Positions 23,486 to 34,067 are shown, numbered from the stretch's first letter. The stretch is DNA of 64,000 nucleotides from Bacillus mojavensis RO-H-1 = KCTC 3706 (GCF_000245335.1 NZ_JH600294.1:1-64000), one strand, 5' to 3'. The notes: generated by a model not told the origin, from the sequence alone. Program-made: numbers and translations.

Positions 23486-24253
23486 TTATGACTCTTGGAT
23501 GACCACAGCGTCAAACCCGGCATTATCTGCTCTGGCGGCAAGGGCGTCAGCATTATCTTTGGAGGAAAATGCGCCGATCTGCACCTTATATAATCCGTCC
23601 TTCAAGAGCACAATGGCGTCAAAGCCCTTAGACTCTGCGCTGCTTGCAAGATTGTCCGCATTTGCTTTGACCTTAAAAGCGCCAATTTGAACCTTATATA
23701 ATCTTGAGTCGGATGTCTTTTGAAGGCTGAAGGCTTGCTCCAACCCGTTTGCATGACCTCTTGCCAAGCTTTGAATAAAGCTGCTCGTTTTAAGCTTGTT
23801 CGCATCTGTAACCGTATCAATAAAACCGTTTTCCGTAAGCAGGGCAGGCATTGAGGATTCCCTTAATACGTGGAAGTTTGCTGTTTTTTTGCCGCGGTCG
23901 GAAAAGTCGACAGCTTGTATGACTTCAGAGTGAATCTCCGATTGATAAGTCGTTGTCGGTGCTCCGACTCCCGGATAAATGTAGCTTTCGAAACCTGTTC
24001 CGCCCCCGGCATTAATGTGAATGGATAAAAAGAAATCTGCTCCCCAGTTATTTGCAGCATTTGTCCGGTCGCTTAAGCTGACATATTGGTCGCTTGTCCG
24101 GCTCAGCAGCACAGTGACACCCTCATACTCATTCGTCAATATAGTGCGTAAAGCTAACGCAATTTGCAGGGTTAACGTTTTTTCTTGGAGACCATTGCCT
24201 GTTGCGCCTGGGTCGGACCCGCCATGACCTGGATCAATAAAAATTTTAACCAT
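23486..24253 (-). CDS. cwlC: CwlC, sporulation N-acetylmuramoyl-L-alanine amidase
   Basis: CwlC helps lyse the mother cell late in sporulation. The Amidase_3 catalytic domain occupies residues 1-175, with zinc and active-site motifs FIDPGHGGSDPG, SIHINAGG and LLTENGFIDT. Two SPOR-type peptidoglycan-binding repeats follow, each starting LYKVQIGAF (about residues 183 and 220). There is no signal peptide, as is known for CwlC. It is convergent with ymaB. Confidence 0.96.
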   Translation of the reverse strand: MVKIFIDPGHGGSDPGATGNGLQEKTLTLQIALALRTILTNEYEGVTVLLSRTSDQYVSLSDRTNAANNWGADFFLSIHINAGGGTGFESYIYPGVGAPTTTYQSEIHSEVIQAVDFSDRGKKTANFHVLRESSMPALLTENGFIDTVTDANKLKTSSFIQSLARGHANGLEQAFSLQKTSDSRLYKVQIGAFKVKANADNLASSAESKGFDAIVLLKDGLYKVQIGAFSSKDNADALAARADNAGFDAVVIQES

Positions 24254-24355
24254 TCTCCATCACCTCATTACAGGATATGAAAAAAGACGGCTTCTGCTTG
24301 TACGATTATCATCCGGCTGAAAAATGAGGAAATGACCCCTGTTACCCGTAAAATT

Positions 24356-24373
24356 ATTTCTCGGGAAAGCGCA
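24356..24373 (+). repeat. 18-bp direct repeat, left copy
   Basis: ATTTCTCGGGAAAGCGCA occurs here and again at 25169-25186. The two copies bracket the ABC-ATPase remnant. Confidence 0.85.
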
Positions 24374-24419
24374 CAAATCAACAGGATATGACAGGAAGGT
24401 TGCTAAAATTCTGCTTTTT

Positions 24420-25099
24420 TACACAGCTATGGTGCGATCCTCCATTTCGGGATTCGTTTGCTGTTAAAGGCGATATACCAAGTGCCGGACAAAGATTATA
24501 AGGAAAGAATGAGTGATTTTATTTCGATGTTAGACATGGAAGGTTTCTTAGACACACCGGTCAGACAGTCCTCCTTAGGACTGCGAATGAAAGGGGAAGC
24601 TGTAGCTGCTTTTATACATCACGCCAAAATCCTCTTTCTTGATGAGCCGACAATCGTTTTAGGATATTGTTGCGAAAAGTAGACACAGCAATTTCTTCAT
24701 CACGTAAATACTGAGGATAAAACGACGATTTTCTCACCTCTCATCAATTGATGGCATTGAACGTTTATATAAACGGATCTTCCTGACTGATGAGGGAGAA
24801 ATCAAATTCGACGGACCAAAAGAAAAGCTGTCACAATTGACGAACAGTAAGAGAAGCTTGGCTGTTGAAGTAAACGCCGTTATGCAGACTGGAATTCACT
24901 TTCATGTCAACCTACTGAAGTGAAAGGGGACACGTTATACTTTCATACATCTGATGATTCACAAATTCATCAGCTCATCCCAAGCATATCTGCGCAATAT
25001 ACTGTTTTACAAATAGAAATAACAGAGGCCGGCATCGAGAATATACTGACGGAGGTTTATACATCGAAGAAATATCACCTTCATAGCTGTGTGTTCTAA
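24420..25099 (+). pseudogene. Degenerate ABC-2 transporter ATPase
   Basis: Several frames together read as the C-terminal half of an ABC ATPase: a degenerate signature region (SSLGLRMKGEA), Walker B ILFLDEPTI, then KTTIF and FDGPKEKLSQL, and a C-terminal domain ending in a TAA at 25097-25099. The N-terminal Walker A part is missing, and the rest has frameshifts and stops. It lies between cwlC and spoVK, which are adjacent in B. subtilis 168, and is framed by an 18-bp direct repeat, so it is an inserted or residual segment. Confidence 0.7.
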
Positions 25100-25168
25100 C
25101 AAATCTGCTAAAAATAAAATCTCTTGGTTTGTCCACCCTGTCTCCGTGAATACAATAAGAAATAAAGT

Positions 25169-25186
25169 ATTTCTCGGGAAAGCGCA
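25169..25186 (+). repeat. 18-bp direct repeat, right copy
   Basis: Identical to 24356-24373, 813 bases apart. Confidence 0.85.
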
Positions 25187-25294
25187 GGATTCACCATGGT
25201 TCCCGAAAAAAAAGCATTTGTTTCGACACATGATAGGTGTTTGTCACATAAGGCATACGCTTGAATATCATATAGAGAGAATTGAGAGGTGAAA

Positions 25295-26263
25295 ATGTTG
25301 GAGCGCGCTGTGACTTATAAAAACAACGGACAGATCAACATTATTCTTAACGGACAAAAGCAGGTGCTGACAAATGCGGAGGCAGAAGCGGAGTATCAAG
25401 CCGCTTTGCAAAAAAACGAAGCTAAGCACGGCATTTTGAAGGAAATAGAAAAAGAGATGAACACACTGGTTGGAATGGAGGAAATGAAGCGAAACATTAA
25501 GGAAATATACGCATGGATTTTTGTCAATCAAAAACGTGCGGAACAAGGCTTAAAGGTGGGAAAGCAAGCGCTGCATATGATGTTTAAAGGGAATCCAGGG
25601 ACTGGGAAAACGACAGTTGCGCGGCTTATCGGCCGGCTGTTCTTTGAAATGAACGTACTGTCTAAAGGTCACCTGATCGAAGCGGAACGTGCTGACTTGG
25701 TCGGGGAATATATTGGCCACACCGCCCAAAAGACGAGGGATTTAATCAAAAAGTCATTAGGTGGCATATTATTTATAGACGAAGCCTATTCCCTTGCAAG
25801 AGGCGGAGAAAAGGATTTTGGGAAAGAAGCGATTGACACGCTCGTGAAGCACATGGAAGACAAACAGCATGAATTCATATTAATTCTTGCCGGATATTCA
25901 CGGGAAATGGAGCATTTTTTATCATTGAATCCCGGTCTCCAATCCAGATTTCCCATCTCCATCGATTTTCCGGATTATTCCGTCAATCAGCTTATGGAAA
26001 TTGCAAAACGAATGATCGCAGAACGGGAATACCAGCTCAGTCAGGAAGCTGAATGGAAATTAAAGGATTACTTAATGACAGTCAAAAGCACAACAAGTCC
26101 CATTAAATTCAGCAATGGCCGTTTTGTCAGAAATGTCATTGAAAAATCGATTAGAGCGCAAGCCATGAGACTTCTAATGGGCGACCAATACTTAAAAAGC
26201 GATTTGATGACCATTAAAAGCCAAGATCTCTCAATTAAAGAAGACGCCGCTGGCTCGGTATAG
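25295..26263 (+). CDS. spoVK: SpoVK, sporulation AAA+ ATPase
   Basis: SpoVK is a CbbX-like AAA+ protein needed for spore maturation. Walker A GNPGTGKTTVA is near residue 100 and Walker B ILFIDEAYSL near residue 163, followed by the arginine-finger region (GLQSRFPI). The ATG at 25295 follows GAGAGGTG and gives the conserved MLERAVTY start. It ends with a compact terminator (26264-26291). Confidence 0.95.
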   Translation: MLERAVTYKNNGQINIILNGQKQVLTNAEAEAEYQAALQKNEAKHGILKEIEKEMNTLVGMEEMKRNIKEIYAWIFVNQKRAEQGLKVGKQALHMMFKGNPGTGKTTVARLIGRLFFEMNVLSKGHLIEAERADLVGEYIGHTAQKTRDLIKKSLGGILFIDEAYSLARGGEKDFGKEAIDTLVKHMEDKQHEFILILAGYSREMEHFLSLNPGLQSRFPISIDFPDYSVNQLMEIAKRMIAEREYQLSQEAEWKLKDYLMTVKSTTSPIKFSNGRFVRNVIEKSIRAQAMRLLMGDQYLKSDLMTIKSQDLSIKEDAAGSV

Positions 26264-26292
26264 ACCTCTTGCTGTGAGAGGTCTTTTTTTCT
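26262..26292 (+). terminator. Terminator after spoVK
   Basis: AGACCTCT pairs with AGAGGTCT, followed by a seven-T run. Confidence 0.85.
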
Positions 26293-26394
26293 AATGTATT
26301 TCTTGCTTTTCGCAGGAATCGTTTTGTGGTATACACATGCAGGGTTTGGTATGATAATACTACTGCCCAATATGCAAAAGAAAGGAACATCCAT

Positions 26395-27657
26395 TTGAAC
26401 GAACAAGAGACATTACAGGAAAAGGCCATTTTAGTCGGATGTCAGCTGCCGCATATCACAGATGAGCATTTTGAAAATTCAATGGAAGAGCTTGCATCAC
26501 TCACAAAAACAGCAGAGGGAACGGTATTGACCAGCGTCACGCAAAAAAGAAACCGGGCTGACGCAGCTACATATATAGGAAAAGGGAAGGTTGAAGAGCT
26601 GAAGGCGCTCGTTGAAGAGCTTGAAGCCGATCTCCTTATTTTTAATGATGAACTGTCACCAAGTCAGCTAAAGTCCTTGGCCACTGCGGTTGAAGTAAAA
26701 ATCATCGACCGCACGCAATTGATATTAGATATTTTCGCGAAAAGAGCAAGAACACGGGAAGGAAAGCTTCAAATTGAGCTGGCGCAGCTGCAGTATGCGC
26801 TCCCGCGTCTGACGGGACAGGGGATCAACCTTTCCCGGCAAGGCGGAGGGATCGGCGCGCGAGGACCGGGAGAAACAAAACTGGAAACCGACCGCCGCCA
26901 TATTAGAAATCGCATTCACGAAATTAACACGCAGTTATCCGCCGTCATTCGCCATAGAAGCCGCTACCGTGAAAGAAGAAAGAAAAACGGTGTGCTGCAA
27001 ATCGCTCTTGTCGGGTATACGAACGCGGGGAAATCAACGTGGTTTAACCGCCTGACAAGCGCTGACAGCTATGAAGAAGACCTTCTGTTCGCCACACTGG
27101 ACCCTATGACCAGAAAAATGGTGCTGCCAAGCGGCTACAGCGTGCTCCTTTCAGATACGGTCGGTTTTATTCAAGATCTTCCGACGACACTGATCGCTGC
27201 ATTCCGCTCAACGCTTGAAGAAGTAAAAGAAGCGGATGTGATTCTGCATCTGATTGATTCCTCAAATGAGGATTACGCAGGGCACGAAAAAACGGTGCTT
27301 CGCTTACTGGAAGAGCTTGAAGCAGATGATATCCCGGTGCTGACGGCTTACAATAAACGCGATCAAAAGCTGCCTGACTTTATCCCGTCCGTTGGGAAGA
27401 ATCATATCATGGTCAGTGCGAGATTTGAGGAGGATGCTGAAAAGTTTAAAGAAGCCATCCAGCGTTATTTGCGCCAAGAGCTGCTAACGCCTTTTGAAGC
27501 GCAGGTACCGGCAAGTGAAGGCAAGCTTCTCTCCAGAATTAAATCCGAAACGATGGTTGACCGTTTTTATTTTAATGAAGAAAACGAACAGTACGACATA
27601 TCAGGATATGTACAAGAAGAGCAAAGCATCATCGGTGAATTGAAGAAGTATATGTAA
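26395..27657 (+). CDS. hflX: HflX ribosome-associated GTPase
   Basis: HflX binds the 50S subunit and splits stalled ribosomes. The N-terminal HflX domain (about residues 1-190, with the Gly-rich [15 protein letters not shown]) is followed by the G domain: G1 [11 protein letters not shown]3 DTVGF and G4 NKRD. The start is TTG 26395 after GAAAGGAAC; the upstream in-frame ATG 26326 has no RBS. The length, about 420 residues, is normal. ynbB follows after 17 bases, as in B. subtilis. Confidence 0.95.
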   Translation: MNEQETLQEKAILVGCQLPHITDEHFENSMEELASLTKTAEGTVLTSVTQKRNRADAATYIGKGKVEELKALVEELEADLLIFNDELSPSQLKSLATAVEVKIIDRTQLILDIFAKRARTREGKLQIELAQLQYALPRLTGQGINLSRQGGGIGARGPGETKLETDRRHIRNRIHEINTQLSAVIRHRSRYRERRKKNGVLQIALVGYTNAGKSTWFNRLTSADSYEEDLLFATLDPMTRKMVLPSGYSVLLSDTVGFIQDLPTTLIAAFRSTLEEVKEADVILHLIDSSNEDYAGHEKTVLRLLEELEADDIPVLTAYNKRDQKLPDFIPSVGKNHIMVSARFEEDAEKFKEAIQRYLRQELLTPFEAQVPASEGKLLSRIKSETMVDRFYFNEENEQYDISGYVQEEQSIIGELKKYM

Positions 27658-27674
27658 GAAGGGAATACAAGGAC

Positions 27675-28940
27675 ATGTTCGAAACTTTAACACACGGAGA
27701 TTTATTAAAAAAGACAGCAATGGAAGTGGAGTCGGAAATTGCCGCCGTTCATAAACAAATAGAAGAAATCAGTGAACGCAATGAATGGAGAGTGCTTCAA
27801 AGCTATAGGAAACACAAGGTCAGCGACACTCATTTTACACCGTCTACAGGATACGGCTATGATGACATCGGAAGGGACACACTTGAAAGCATTTATGCAG
27901 ATGTGTTTGGCGGAGAAGCTGGGCTTGTAAGGCCCCAAATTATCTCAGGCACACATGCGATTTCCATTGCTTTATTCGGTGTCCTCAGACCGGGGGACGA
28001 GCTGCTTTATATGACAGGCAAGCCGTATGATACGTTGGAAGAAATTGTCGGCGTCAGAGGCGGAGAAAATTCGGGATCGCTAAAGGATTTCCAAATCGGC
28101 TACAATGCGGTTGACCTCACTGAAGACGGAAAAGTAGATTACGATGCTGTCGCTGCAGCTATCAATCCGAAGACAAAGGTGATCGGCATTCAGCGCTCAA
28201 AAGGATATGCCAATCGTCCTTCTTTCCTAATTAGTGAAATTAAAGAAATGATCCGTTTTGTAAAGGAAATCAATGAAAACCTTATTGTTTTTGTGGACAA
28301 CTGTTATGGAGAATTTGTAGAAGAGCTTGAACCTTGTCATGTAGGCGCTGATCTCATGGCGGGATCTCTTATCAAAAATCCGGGAGGCGGTCTAGCCAAA
28401 ACAGGCGGGTACCTCGTTGGGAAATCTGAATGGATCGAGGCTTGTTCATATCGAATGACTTCACCGGGCATCGGCCGGGAAGCTGGAGCGTCGCTTTACT
28501 CGCTCCAGGAAATGTACCAAGGTTTCTTTTTGGCACCTCATGTTGTATCTCAAAGCTTAAAGGGAGCGGTGTTCACAGCCAGATTTCTTGAAAAACTGGG
28601 GTTCACATCTAACCCGAGCTGGGACGCGAAAAGAACAGACTTAATTCAATCTGTAGAGTTCTCCGACAGAGAAAAGATGATTGCCTTTTGTCAGGCGATT
28701 CAATATGCGTCGCCTATCAATGCTCACGTAACTCCTTATCCGAGCTACATGCCTGGATACGAGGACGATGTGATTATGGCAGCGGGCACATTTATACAAG
28801 GAGCAAGCATTGAATTATCAGCTGATGGCCCTATCCGCCCGCCATATGTAGCGTATGTTCAGGGAGGATTAACCTATGCGCACGTGAAAAATGCCATATG
28901 CAGTGCAGTGGATTCTTTAATGGATAAGAAATTAATTTGA
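27675..28940 (+). CDS. ynbB: YnbB, PLP-dependent Cys/Met metabolism-type protein
   Basis: This 421-residue fold-type I PLP protein belongs to the family labelled aluminium resistance or methionine gamma-lyase-like. The likely PLP lysine is in GSLIKNPGGGLA (about residue 233), preceded by the Asp in FVDNCYGEF. The substrate is unknown. It probably forms an operon with hflX, upstream of glnR. Confidence 0.88.
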   Translation: MFETLTHGDLLKKTAMEVESEIAAVHKQIEEISERNEWRVLQSYRKHKVSDTHFTPSTGYGYDDIGRDTLESIYADVFGGEAGLVRPQIISGTHAISIALFGVLRPGDELLYMTGKPYDTLEEIVGVRGGENSGSLKDFQIGYNAVDLTEDGKVDYDAVAAAINPKTKVIGIQRSKGYANRPSFLISEIKEMIRFVKEINENLIVFVDNCYGEFVEELEPCHVGADLMAGSLIKNPGGGLAKTGGYLVGKSEWIEACSYRMTSPGIGREAGASLYSLQEMYQGFFLAPHVVSQSLKGAVFTARFLEKLGFTSNPSWDAKRTDLIQSVEFSDREKMIAFCQAIQYASPINAHVTPYPSYMPGYEDDVIMAAGTFIQGASIELSADGPIRPPYVAYVQGGLTYAHVKNAICSAVDSLMDKKLI

Positions 28941-28967
28941 ATAGTTTCAAATTTTCACTGAATTTCA

Positions 28968-29018
28968 TGTTAAGAATCCTTACATGTTGTTGACACAAAA
29001 TATAACATCACCTATAAT
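28968..29018 (+). promoter_or_regulatory. glnRA promoter with GlnR operators
   Basis: TTGACA at 28990-28995 and TATAAT at 29013-29018 are 17 bases apart. A perfect GlnR/TnrA box, TGTnAN7TnACA, covers 28968-28984, and a second with one mismatch (read on the minus strand) covers 28991-29007 and overlaps the -35. This matches the known autoregulation of glnRA by GlnR with feedback-inhibited glutamine synthetase. Confidence 0.88.
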
Positions 29019-29049
29019 GAAACTAAGTTAAGAAAAGGAGGAAATTGAG

Positions 29050-29457
29050 ATGAGTGATAACATTCGCCGCTCAATGCCTTTATTTCCAATAGGAATTGTC
29101 ATGCAGTTGACCGAATTATCAGCAAGACAAATTCGGTATTATGAGGAAAATGGACTGATATTTCCAGCTAGAAGCGAAGGAAATAGACGATTATTCTCAT
29201 TTCACGATGTAGATAAACTGTTAGAAATTAAACACCTGATTGAACAAGGTGTAAACATGGCAGGAATTAAACAAATTCTGGCGAAAGCATCGGCCGAGCC
29301 GGAACAGAAACAAAATGAAAAGACAAAGAAACCAATGAAACATGATCTGTCTGATGACGAACTGAGACAGCTCCTGAAAAACGAGCTTATGCAAGCCGGC
29401 CGATTTCAAAGAGGGAATACATTCCGTCAAGGCGACATGTCTCGCTTCTTTCATTAA
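29050..29457 (+). CDS. glnR: GlnR, MerR-family nitrogen regulator
   Basis: GlnR represses glnRA and other nitrogen genes when glutamine is plentiful. The MerR-type winged HTH is at residues 17-60 ([17 protein letters not shown]). The C-terminal tail that senses glutamine synthetase is present to the usual 135 residues, ending [10 protein letters not shown]. The RBS is AAAGGAGG. It is co-transcribed with glnA 57 bases downstream. Confidence 0.97.
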   Translation: MSDNIRRSMPLFPIGIVMQLTELSARQIRYYEENGLIFPARSEGNRRLFSFHDVDKLLEIKHLIEQGVNMAGIKQILAKASAEPEQKQNEKTKKPMKHDLSDDELRQLLKNELMQAGRFQRGNTFRQGDMSRFFH

Positions 29458-29514
29458 TCCGTTAGCAACTGTTTTGCTATATACATTTACCTTTTAGAGG
29501 AGGAGTTTTACGAA

Positions 29515-30849
29515 ATGGCAAAGTACACAAGAGAAGATATCGTAAAATTAGTAAATGAGGAAAACGTCAAGTACATCCGCCTGCAATTTACCGACATTCT
29601 TGGAACAATCAAGAACGTTGAGATTCCTGTAAGCCAGCTTCAAAAAGCACTTGATAATAAGGTCATGTTTGACGGATCTTCCATTGAAGGTTTCGTTCGC
29701 ATCGAAGAATCAGATATGTACCTGTATCCTGATCTAAATACATTTGTTATCTTCCCATGGACAGCTGAAAAAGGTAAAGTAGCACGTTTCATCTGTGATA
29801 TTTACAATCCGGATGGCACACCTTTCGAAGGTGACCCGCGAAACAACTTAAAACGGATTCTGAAAGAAATGGAAGACCTGGGCTTCAGTGATTTCAATCT
29901 AGGACCTGAGCCTGAATTCTTCTTATTCAAATTAGACGAAAAAGGCGAACCGACTCTTGAATTAAACGACAAAGGCGGATATTTCGACTTAGCGCCAACT
30001 GACTTGGGAGAAAACTGCCGCCGCGATATCGTTCTTGAGCTTGAAGAGATGGGCTTTGAAATCGAAGCATCTCACCACGAGGTAGCGCCTGGCCAGCACG
30101 AAATCGACTTCAAATATGCTGGTGCAGTCCGCTCTTGTGACGACATCCAAACGTTTAAACTAGTTGTTAAAACAATTGCCCGCAAACACGGTCTGCATGC
30201 GACATTTATGCCAAAACCGTTGTTCGGTGTGAACGGTTCAGGTATGCACTGCAATCTATCACTCTTCAAAGATGGCGTTAACTCATTCTATGATGCAAAC
30301 GCAGATCTTCAGTTAAGTGAAACAGCGAAACACTTCATTGCAGGTATTGTGAAGCACGCAACAAGCTTTACAGCAGTAACAAACCCGACAGTAAACTCTT
30401 ACAAACGTCTTGTTCCTGGCTATGAAGCACCTTGCTACGTTGCATGGAGCGCGCAAAACAGAAGCCCGCTTATCCGTATTCCGGCTTCCCGCGGCATCAG
30501 CACACGTGTTGAAGTGCGTAGCGTAGATCCAGCTGCGAATCCGTACCTTGCTCTTAGCGTATTGCTTGCTGCAGGTTTAGACGGAATCAAAAACAAATTA
30601 GAAGCACCAGCTCCAATCGACCGCAACATCTACGTGATGAGCAAAGAAGAGCGCATGGAAAACGGAATCGTCGACCTGCCTGCAACACTAGCTGAAGCGT
30701 TAGACGAATTCAAATCAAACGAAGTGATGGTCAAAGCCCTGGGCGAGCACCTATTCGAGCACTTCATCGAAGCAAAAGAAATCGAGTGGGATATGTTCCG
30801 CACGCAAGTTCACCCTTGGGAGCGCGAACAGTATATGTCTCAGTATTAA
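29515..30849 (+). CDS. glnA: Glutamine synthetase GlnA (type I-alpha)
   Basis: GlnA makes glutamine from glutamate, ammonia and ATP, and its feedback-inhibited form controls GlnR and TnrA. Landmarks include FDGSSIEGF (residue 54), the metal-ligand loops around [21 protein letters not shown] and NRSPLIRIP, and the adenylylation loop region lacking the Tyr of the type I-beta enzymes. It has the normal length of 444 residues. A terminator follows. Confidence 0.98.
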   Translation: MAKYTREDIVKLVNEENVKYIRLQFTDILGTIKNVEIPVSQLQKALDNKVMFDGSSIEGFVRIEESDMYLYPDLNTFVIFPWTAEKGKVARFICDIYNPDGTPFEGDPRNNLKRILKEMEDLGFSDFNLGPEPEFFLFKLDEKGEPTLELNDKGGYFDLAPTDLGENCRRDIVLELEEMGFEIEASHHEVAPGQHEIDFKYAGAVRSCDDIQTFKLVVKTIARKHGLHATFMPKPLFGVNGSGMHCNLSLFKDGVNSFYDANADLQLSETAKHFIAGIVKHATSFTAVTNPTVNSYKRLVPGYEAPCYVAWSAQNRSPLIRIPASRGISTRVEVRSVDPAANPYLALSVLLAAGLDGIKNKLEAPAPIDRNIYVMSKEERMENGIVDLPATLAEALDEFKSNEVMVKALGEHLFEHFIEAKEIEWDMFRTQVHPWEREQYMSQY

Positions 30850-30855
30850 TCTTTC

Positions 30856-30888
30856 AATCCCTTGGCACTATGGTGTCAGGGGATTTTT
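30856..30888 (+). terminator. Terminator of glnRA
   Basis: AATCCC.TG.CAC pairs with GTG.CA.GGGATT with small mismatches, followed by seven Ts. Confidence 0.85.
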
Positions 30889-30889
30889 T

Positions 30890-31299
30890 TGATTAGTTAA
30901 CAATTTTAATAACTTAATATAAATCATAGAGTGCCCACAAAACACCCACAAAAAAACAATAAAAATTACTCCATAATTGTGGAGATATAATCCTCGTAAA
31001 TATTCATTGAACAAACAGCATGAGTGCTACGGAGGGCATGACCAACCGTTGATTGATAGTAATAATGCGTCTGGAAGGTTGTATTTAGGTAAAAAGTATA
31101 AATTATATACTGGAGTTAACAAAACAAAAGATTTAAAAATGAAACTCAGGACAGAATATAATGTAACCCCTCATGTGGATTAGAAATCAGGAATATATTA
31201 TTTGTTAAATCCTAGTATAGATTGATTGCTTCTGAATATTTTAATGTAACATAAAAATGGTGGAAAAAGCCCCTCTCATAGAGAGGGGCTTTTAACTAA
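30890..31299 (+). other. Junction of core genome and accessory island; small gene fragment
   Basis: This AT-rich stretch contains an open frame at 30977-31183 ending YNVTPHVD with no RBS-backed start. It reads like the last 50 or so residues of a larger protein (RLYLGKKYKLYTGVNK) but I do not recognise the family. A terminator-like hairpin (AAAAGCCCCTCTC against GAGAGGGGCTTTT, 31266-31292) serves the next gene on the minus strand. Confidence 0.35.
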
Positions 31300-31623
31300 T
31301 TAAGGTGCTGTTCCGCAATCGACTTTGTATTCGTCCTCTGTTACTTTCTTTGAATAACAGAGATAAGGAGTTTGACCAGTTTCACTTTTCCAAGCATTAA
31401 ATAACATCAAAGAATAAAGACTTCCTGATGATTTGTCACTTTCCCTTTTTTGAAGGATTGTGAAATAGCTTTGATAGGGGTATCCCATTTTATAGATTTC
31501 GTGTCTTATGGCTCCTTTTTCTGAAGAAGTATTGAACAAAACTGGTGAAAGGGGAGGCATTAAAATTAATAAGATTAATACTGTTGCTAAAATAGATAGA
31601 AATATTTTGGTTCTTTTTTTCAT
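31300..31623 (-). CDS. Small membrane-anchored or secreted protein, function unknown
   Basis: The 107-residue product starts with a basic N terminus and a strong hydrophobic segment (IFLSILATVLILLILMPP, residues 6-23), so it is exported or membrane anchored. The remaining domain has two cysteines (YLCYSKK and VDCGTAP) that could form a disulfide outside the cell. The RBS is GGAGG before the ATG at 31623. I do not recognise the family. Confidence 0.6.
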   Translation of the reverse strand: MKKRTKIFLSILATVLILLILMPPLSPVLFNTSSEKGAIRHEIYKMGYPYQSYFTILQKRESDKSSGSLYSLMLFNAWKSETGQTPYLCYSKKVTEDEYKVDCGTAP

Positions 31624-31746
31624 TTTTTCCTCCTATACCTTTTTTTGTATTTGGTTCTGTGTTATATTATTATATGTATTTTATGCCATATTTCCGTTGG
31701 TGTAAATGATCAAAGTTTCCTATATTCTGAAAACATGGAGGGTGTT

Positions 31747-32871
31747 ATGAAAAAAGTAGTGTTGACTTCTTTATTTTGCTGTCTGTTACCTTTACTGTTT
31801 TTGTCGAATCATGTATTTGCCGCCTCTGCTGAAAATGAAGAAAAAGGTAGAACGTATGTATCAAATGATATTGGTATGAAAGAGCTTAATACAATGTTAG
31901 AACAACAAAAAAGAGATTTTGAGAACAATGAGCCTTTTGCCCATAAAGATGTTTCAAAATTAACTGATTCGGATGAAGGTGTTTTGTTGTATTATGCCTT
32001 CACCACAGTAGACAAACAAAAGCTGCATGAATTTACATATAAAATTAGTGATATCACCACTTATGAGGAAAACAATAAAACATTTGTAGAGGCCTATATT
32101 GTTAGAAACTTTGTTTTTGGTGCAGAAAAAGTAGATACAGGATTAGGAGACAATATTAAATTAGAAATTTCTAGTAATAATGTTTCCAAGAAACAAAGTC
32201 TTACATCAGAAAGCAAAGTGGTACCTAAGACAAAAAAATCTTCTACGCTTCATTATGAGAATGAAGGTGACGATTCGTCAAATATAAAATTGGATGAGTT
32301 TTTAAAGAATTACAAGCAAGAAGTTGAAGAAAATAAGAAACTGTCAACGCAAAAAAAATCTGAATCAGCAAAGATCAACGGGTCGGAAGTCTCTGCATCT
32401 GCTGTAAAAGGATATAATCGTTGGAAAGCCAAGGAATACGCTGACAAATATGCTTTGTCTCCAAATAAAAATTATAAATATTATAAAAATGGAGACTGTA
32501 CTAACTTTGTATCTCAGGCTTTAAGAGCGGGTTCAATGCCTTATTTCAAAGAGTGGAAGCCTTATACAAATGCATGGATTAATGCAGGTTCTTTTAGAAA
32601 CTATATCTTAGAACCTGGCGGCATAAAAATGAAAACTGTAAAAGACGTTTATACGAACGTTGCGCTTGGTGATGTATATCATTATGATACTAGGAATAAA
32701 ATAGGTCTTCCGCGCCCTGATGGTTGGATGGAACATACTGCTATTGTTACTAGTAGAGCTAATAATAAGATTCTTGTGAGTTACCATACTACCAATAGAC
32801 ACAATGTTCCTAGAGAGTATTACACATCCAAAGAGGGTGGAAAACGTTACGCAAGTAGCATCCGTATGTAA
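31747..32871 (+). CDS. Secreted protein with C-terminal amidase domain (Amidase_6 type)
   Basis: The 374-residue product begins with a signal peptide (MKKVVLTSLFCCLLPLLFLS, cleavage near VFAAS). A charged, low-complexity middle part (about residues 30-235) leads to a C-terminal papain-like domain with the probable catalytic Cys in NGDCTNFVSQALRAG and His in WMEHTAIV. This matches the putative amidase domain found in secreted Bacillus cell-wall proteins such as YhbB. The start is set by ATG 31747 after ATGGAGGGTG; the frame is open upstream without an RBS. Confidence 0.75.
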   Translation: MKKVVLTSLFCCLLPLLFLSNHVFAASAENEEKGRTYVSNDIGMKELNTMLEQQKRDFENNEPFAHKDVSKLTDSDEGVLLYYAFTTVDKQKLHEFTYKISDITTYEENNKTFVEAYIVRNFVFGAEKVDTGLGDNIKLEISSNNVSKKQSLTSESKVVPKTKKSSTLHYENEGDDSSNIKLDEFLKNYKQEVEENKKLSTQKKSESAKINGSEVSASAVKGYNRWKAKEYADKYALSPNKNYKYYKNGDCTNFVSQALRAGSMPYFKEWKPYTNAWINAGSFRNYILEPGGIKMKTVKDVYTNVALGDVYHYDTRNKIGLPRPDGWMEHTAIVTSRANNKILVSYHTTNRHNVPREYYTSKEGGKRYASSIRM

Positions 32872-32921
32872 TTAAGATTTTTGAATAAGCATGTTTGACG
32901 AAAATTATATAATTTTAACAC

Positions 32922-32972
32922 GTGGTGGCACTGTTGGACTTTTCATTTCCAAAATCGCCACCACTTTTTTTG
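32922..32972 (+). terminator. Terminator after the amidase gene
   Basis: GTGGTGGC (32922-32929) pairs with GCCACCAC (32957-32964), followed by seven Ts. Confidence 0.75.
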
Positions 32973-32974
32973 TT

Positions 32975-33490
32975 TAGTGGCTGGGGTGATATATCAAAAT
33001 ACTCAAAAATAATCAATTATAAAAATGGAAAGGGGTAAGCCCGAGAACCTGCATATTTTTCATAAAGAAAAAGCCGCCATTTACCTCCATGTCTAAGCTC
33101 CAAGCTTTTTACGCGAAAAAAGCTCTCATATTTAGCCGGTTGTTTTTCCGGCAGCTCTTCTCACTAAGATTTTTCTCAATTGTTCAAAAATATGGTCTCT
33201 TTTTAACAAGTGTAATTATCACAGGTAAAATAAACCGCTTTTAAGGACTGTCCGCCTAATTGAAATAAATTATCATGAATGTTCTTATATTGTTTATCTG
33301 AGGTGATATAAGTAAACAAATCGTCAAAAGATGAGCTAAATGAGGCACTTGAAAGAACGATTAACTTAATAAATGAAGTTGTGGTAATTTATGAACAGCA
33401 TCAAGGTGAACTACAAGAAAAGCCGGGATTTTCAGTCTATGTTTGATCAGGTCATGTTAAAATTTCACTGAAATTATAGTCAAAAGGGGA
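32975..33490 (+). other. Mostly non-coding tract with one short open frame
   Basis: A short frame at 33312-33446 (NKSSKDELNEALERTINLI, ending in FSVYV) reads as a coiled-coil fragment but lacks a usable start codon because a TAA precedes it. Nothing else coding is supported here. Confidence 0.3.
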
Positions 33491-33498
33491 ACGTGCTT

Positions 33499-33756
33499 AT
33501 GATAGGGGTTTAAGTTGAAAAATCAAAAGAAAACTTAGTAATCAATTGGCTACTATCCAAAATTGAAATTCCGTTCAAAGAAATTAACGATGTATCCCTT
33601 GATCTAAACTATGGGGGAGAGGAAAAAAGCACAGTAACGCTTGGGTTTCCTAATGGCTCTACGGATAGGGTAGTAATTAAAACAGCAAATAGCACTTATA
33701 TTTTGTTCACTAATGCTGCTTCAATAATGAATAAAATTGCATTCCTTGAGTCTTAA
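33499..33756 (+). pseudogene. SunI/YnzG-family (bacterial PH domain) gene with early stop
   Basis: The frame from ATG 33499 (after AAAGGGGAAC) hits TAA at codon 5 and then reads on as a full PH-like domain: INWLLSKIEIPFKEI, LNYGGEEKSTVTLGFPNG, TDRVVIKTANSTYILFTN. This is the SunI/YnzG pattern; SunI gives immunity to sublancin, and ynzG itself lies just downstream of glnA in strain 168. The early stop makes the gene non-functional unless a downstream start is used; none has an RBS. Confidence 0.6.
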
Positions 33757-33859
33757 TCTGTATGTAAAAGGAAGTTGGTGAGATTATATGTAATATCTTA
33801 TTCTGAATAAAAATTCTTCTTTTATGTAGAAAAACCATAACAAAAAAGATAGAAGGTGC

Positions 33860-34067
33860 AACCTCCTATCTTTTTATCCTCCCTATTCTTACGAATTCGC
33901 CAATTAAAGAGCCAACAATGAAAATAGCCAGTGGAATCACAGTAAACTTGTTCCCTAGTACCCCCAATGTAAACGAAATGGCACGTACATAAAACAAGGA
34001 ACAAAAGGATATATCTTTTTATTATCCTATTAATAGCTGTTGTTTTTTCTTGTTGCATATTTTCACC
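33860..34067 (-). pseudogene. Small membrane protein, probably frameshifted
   Basis: A minus-strand frame starts at ATG 34058 (MQQEKTTAINRIIKRYILLF) with an RBS, and the adjacent frame continues with a hydrophobic, gene-like stretch (SFTLGVLGNKFTV, IPLAIFIVGSLIGEFVRI) before a stop. Together they suggest a two-helix membrane protein of about 70 residues split by one frameshift. The family is not recognised. Confidence 0.35.
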
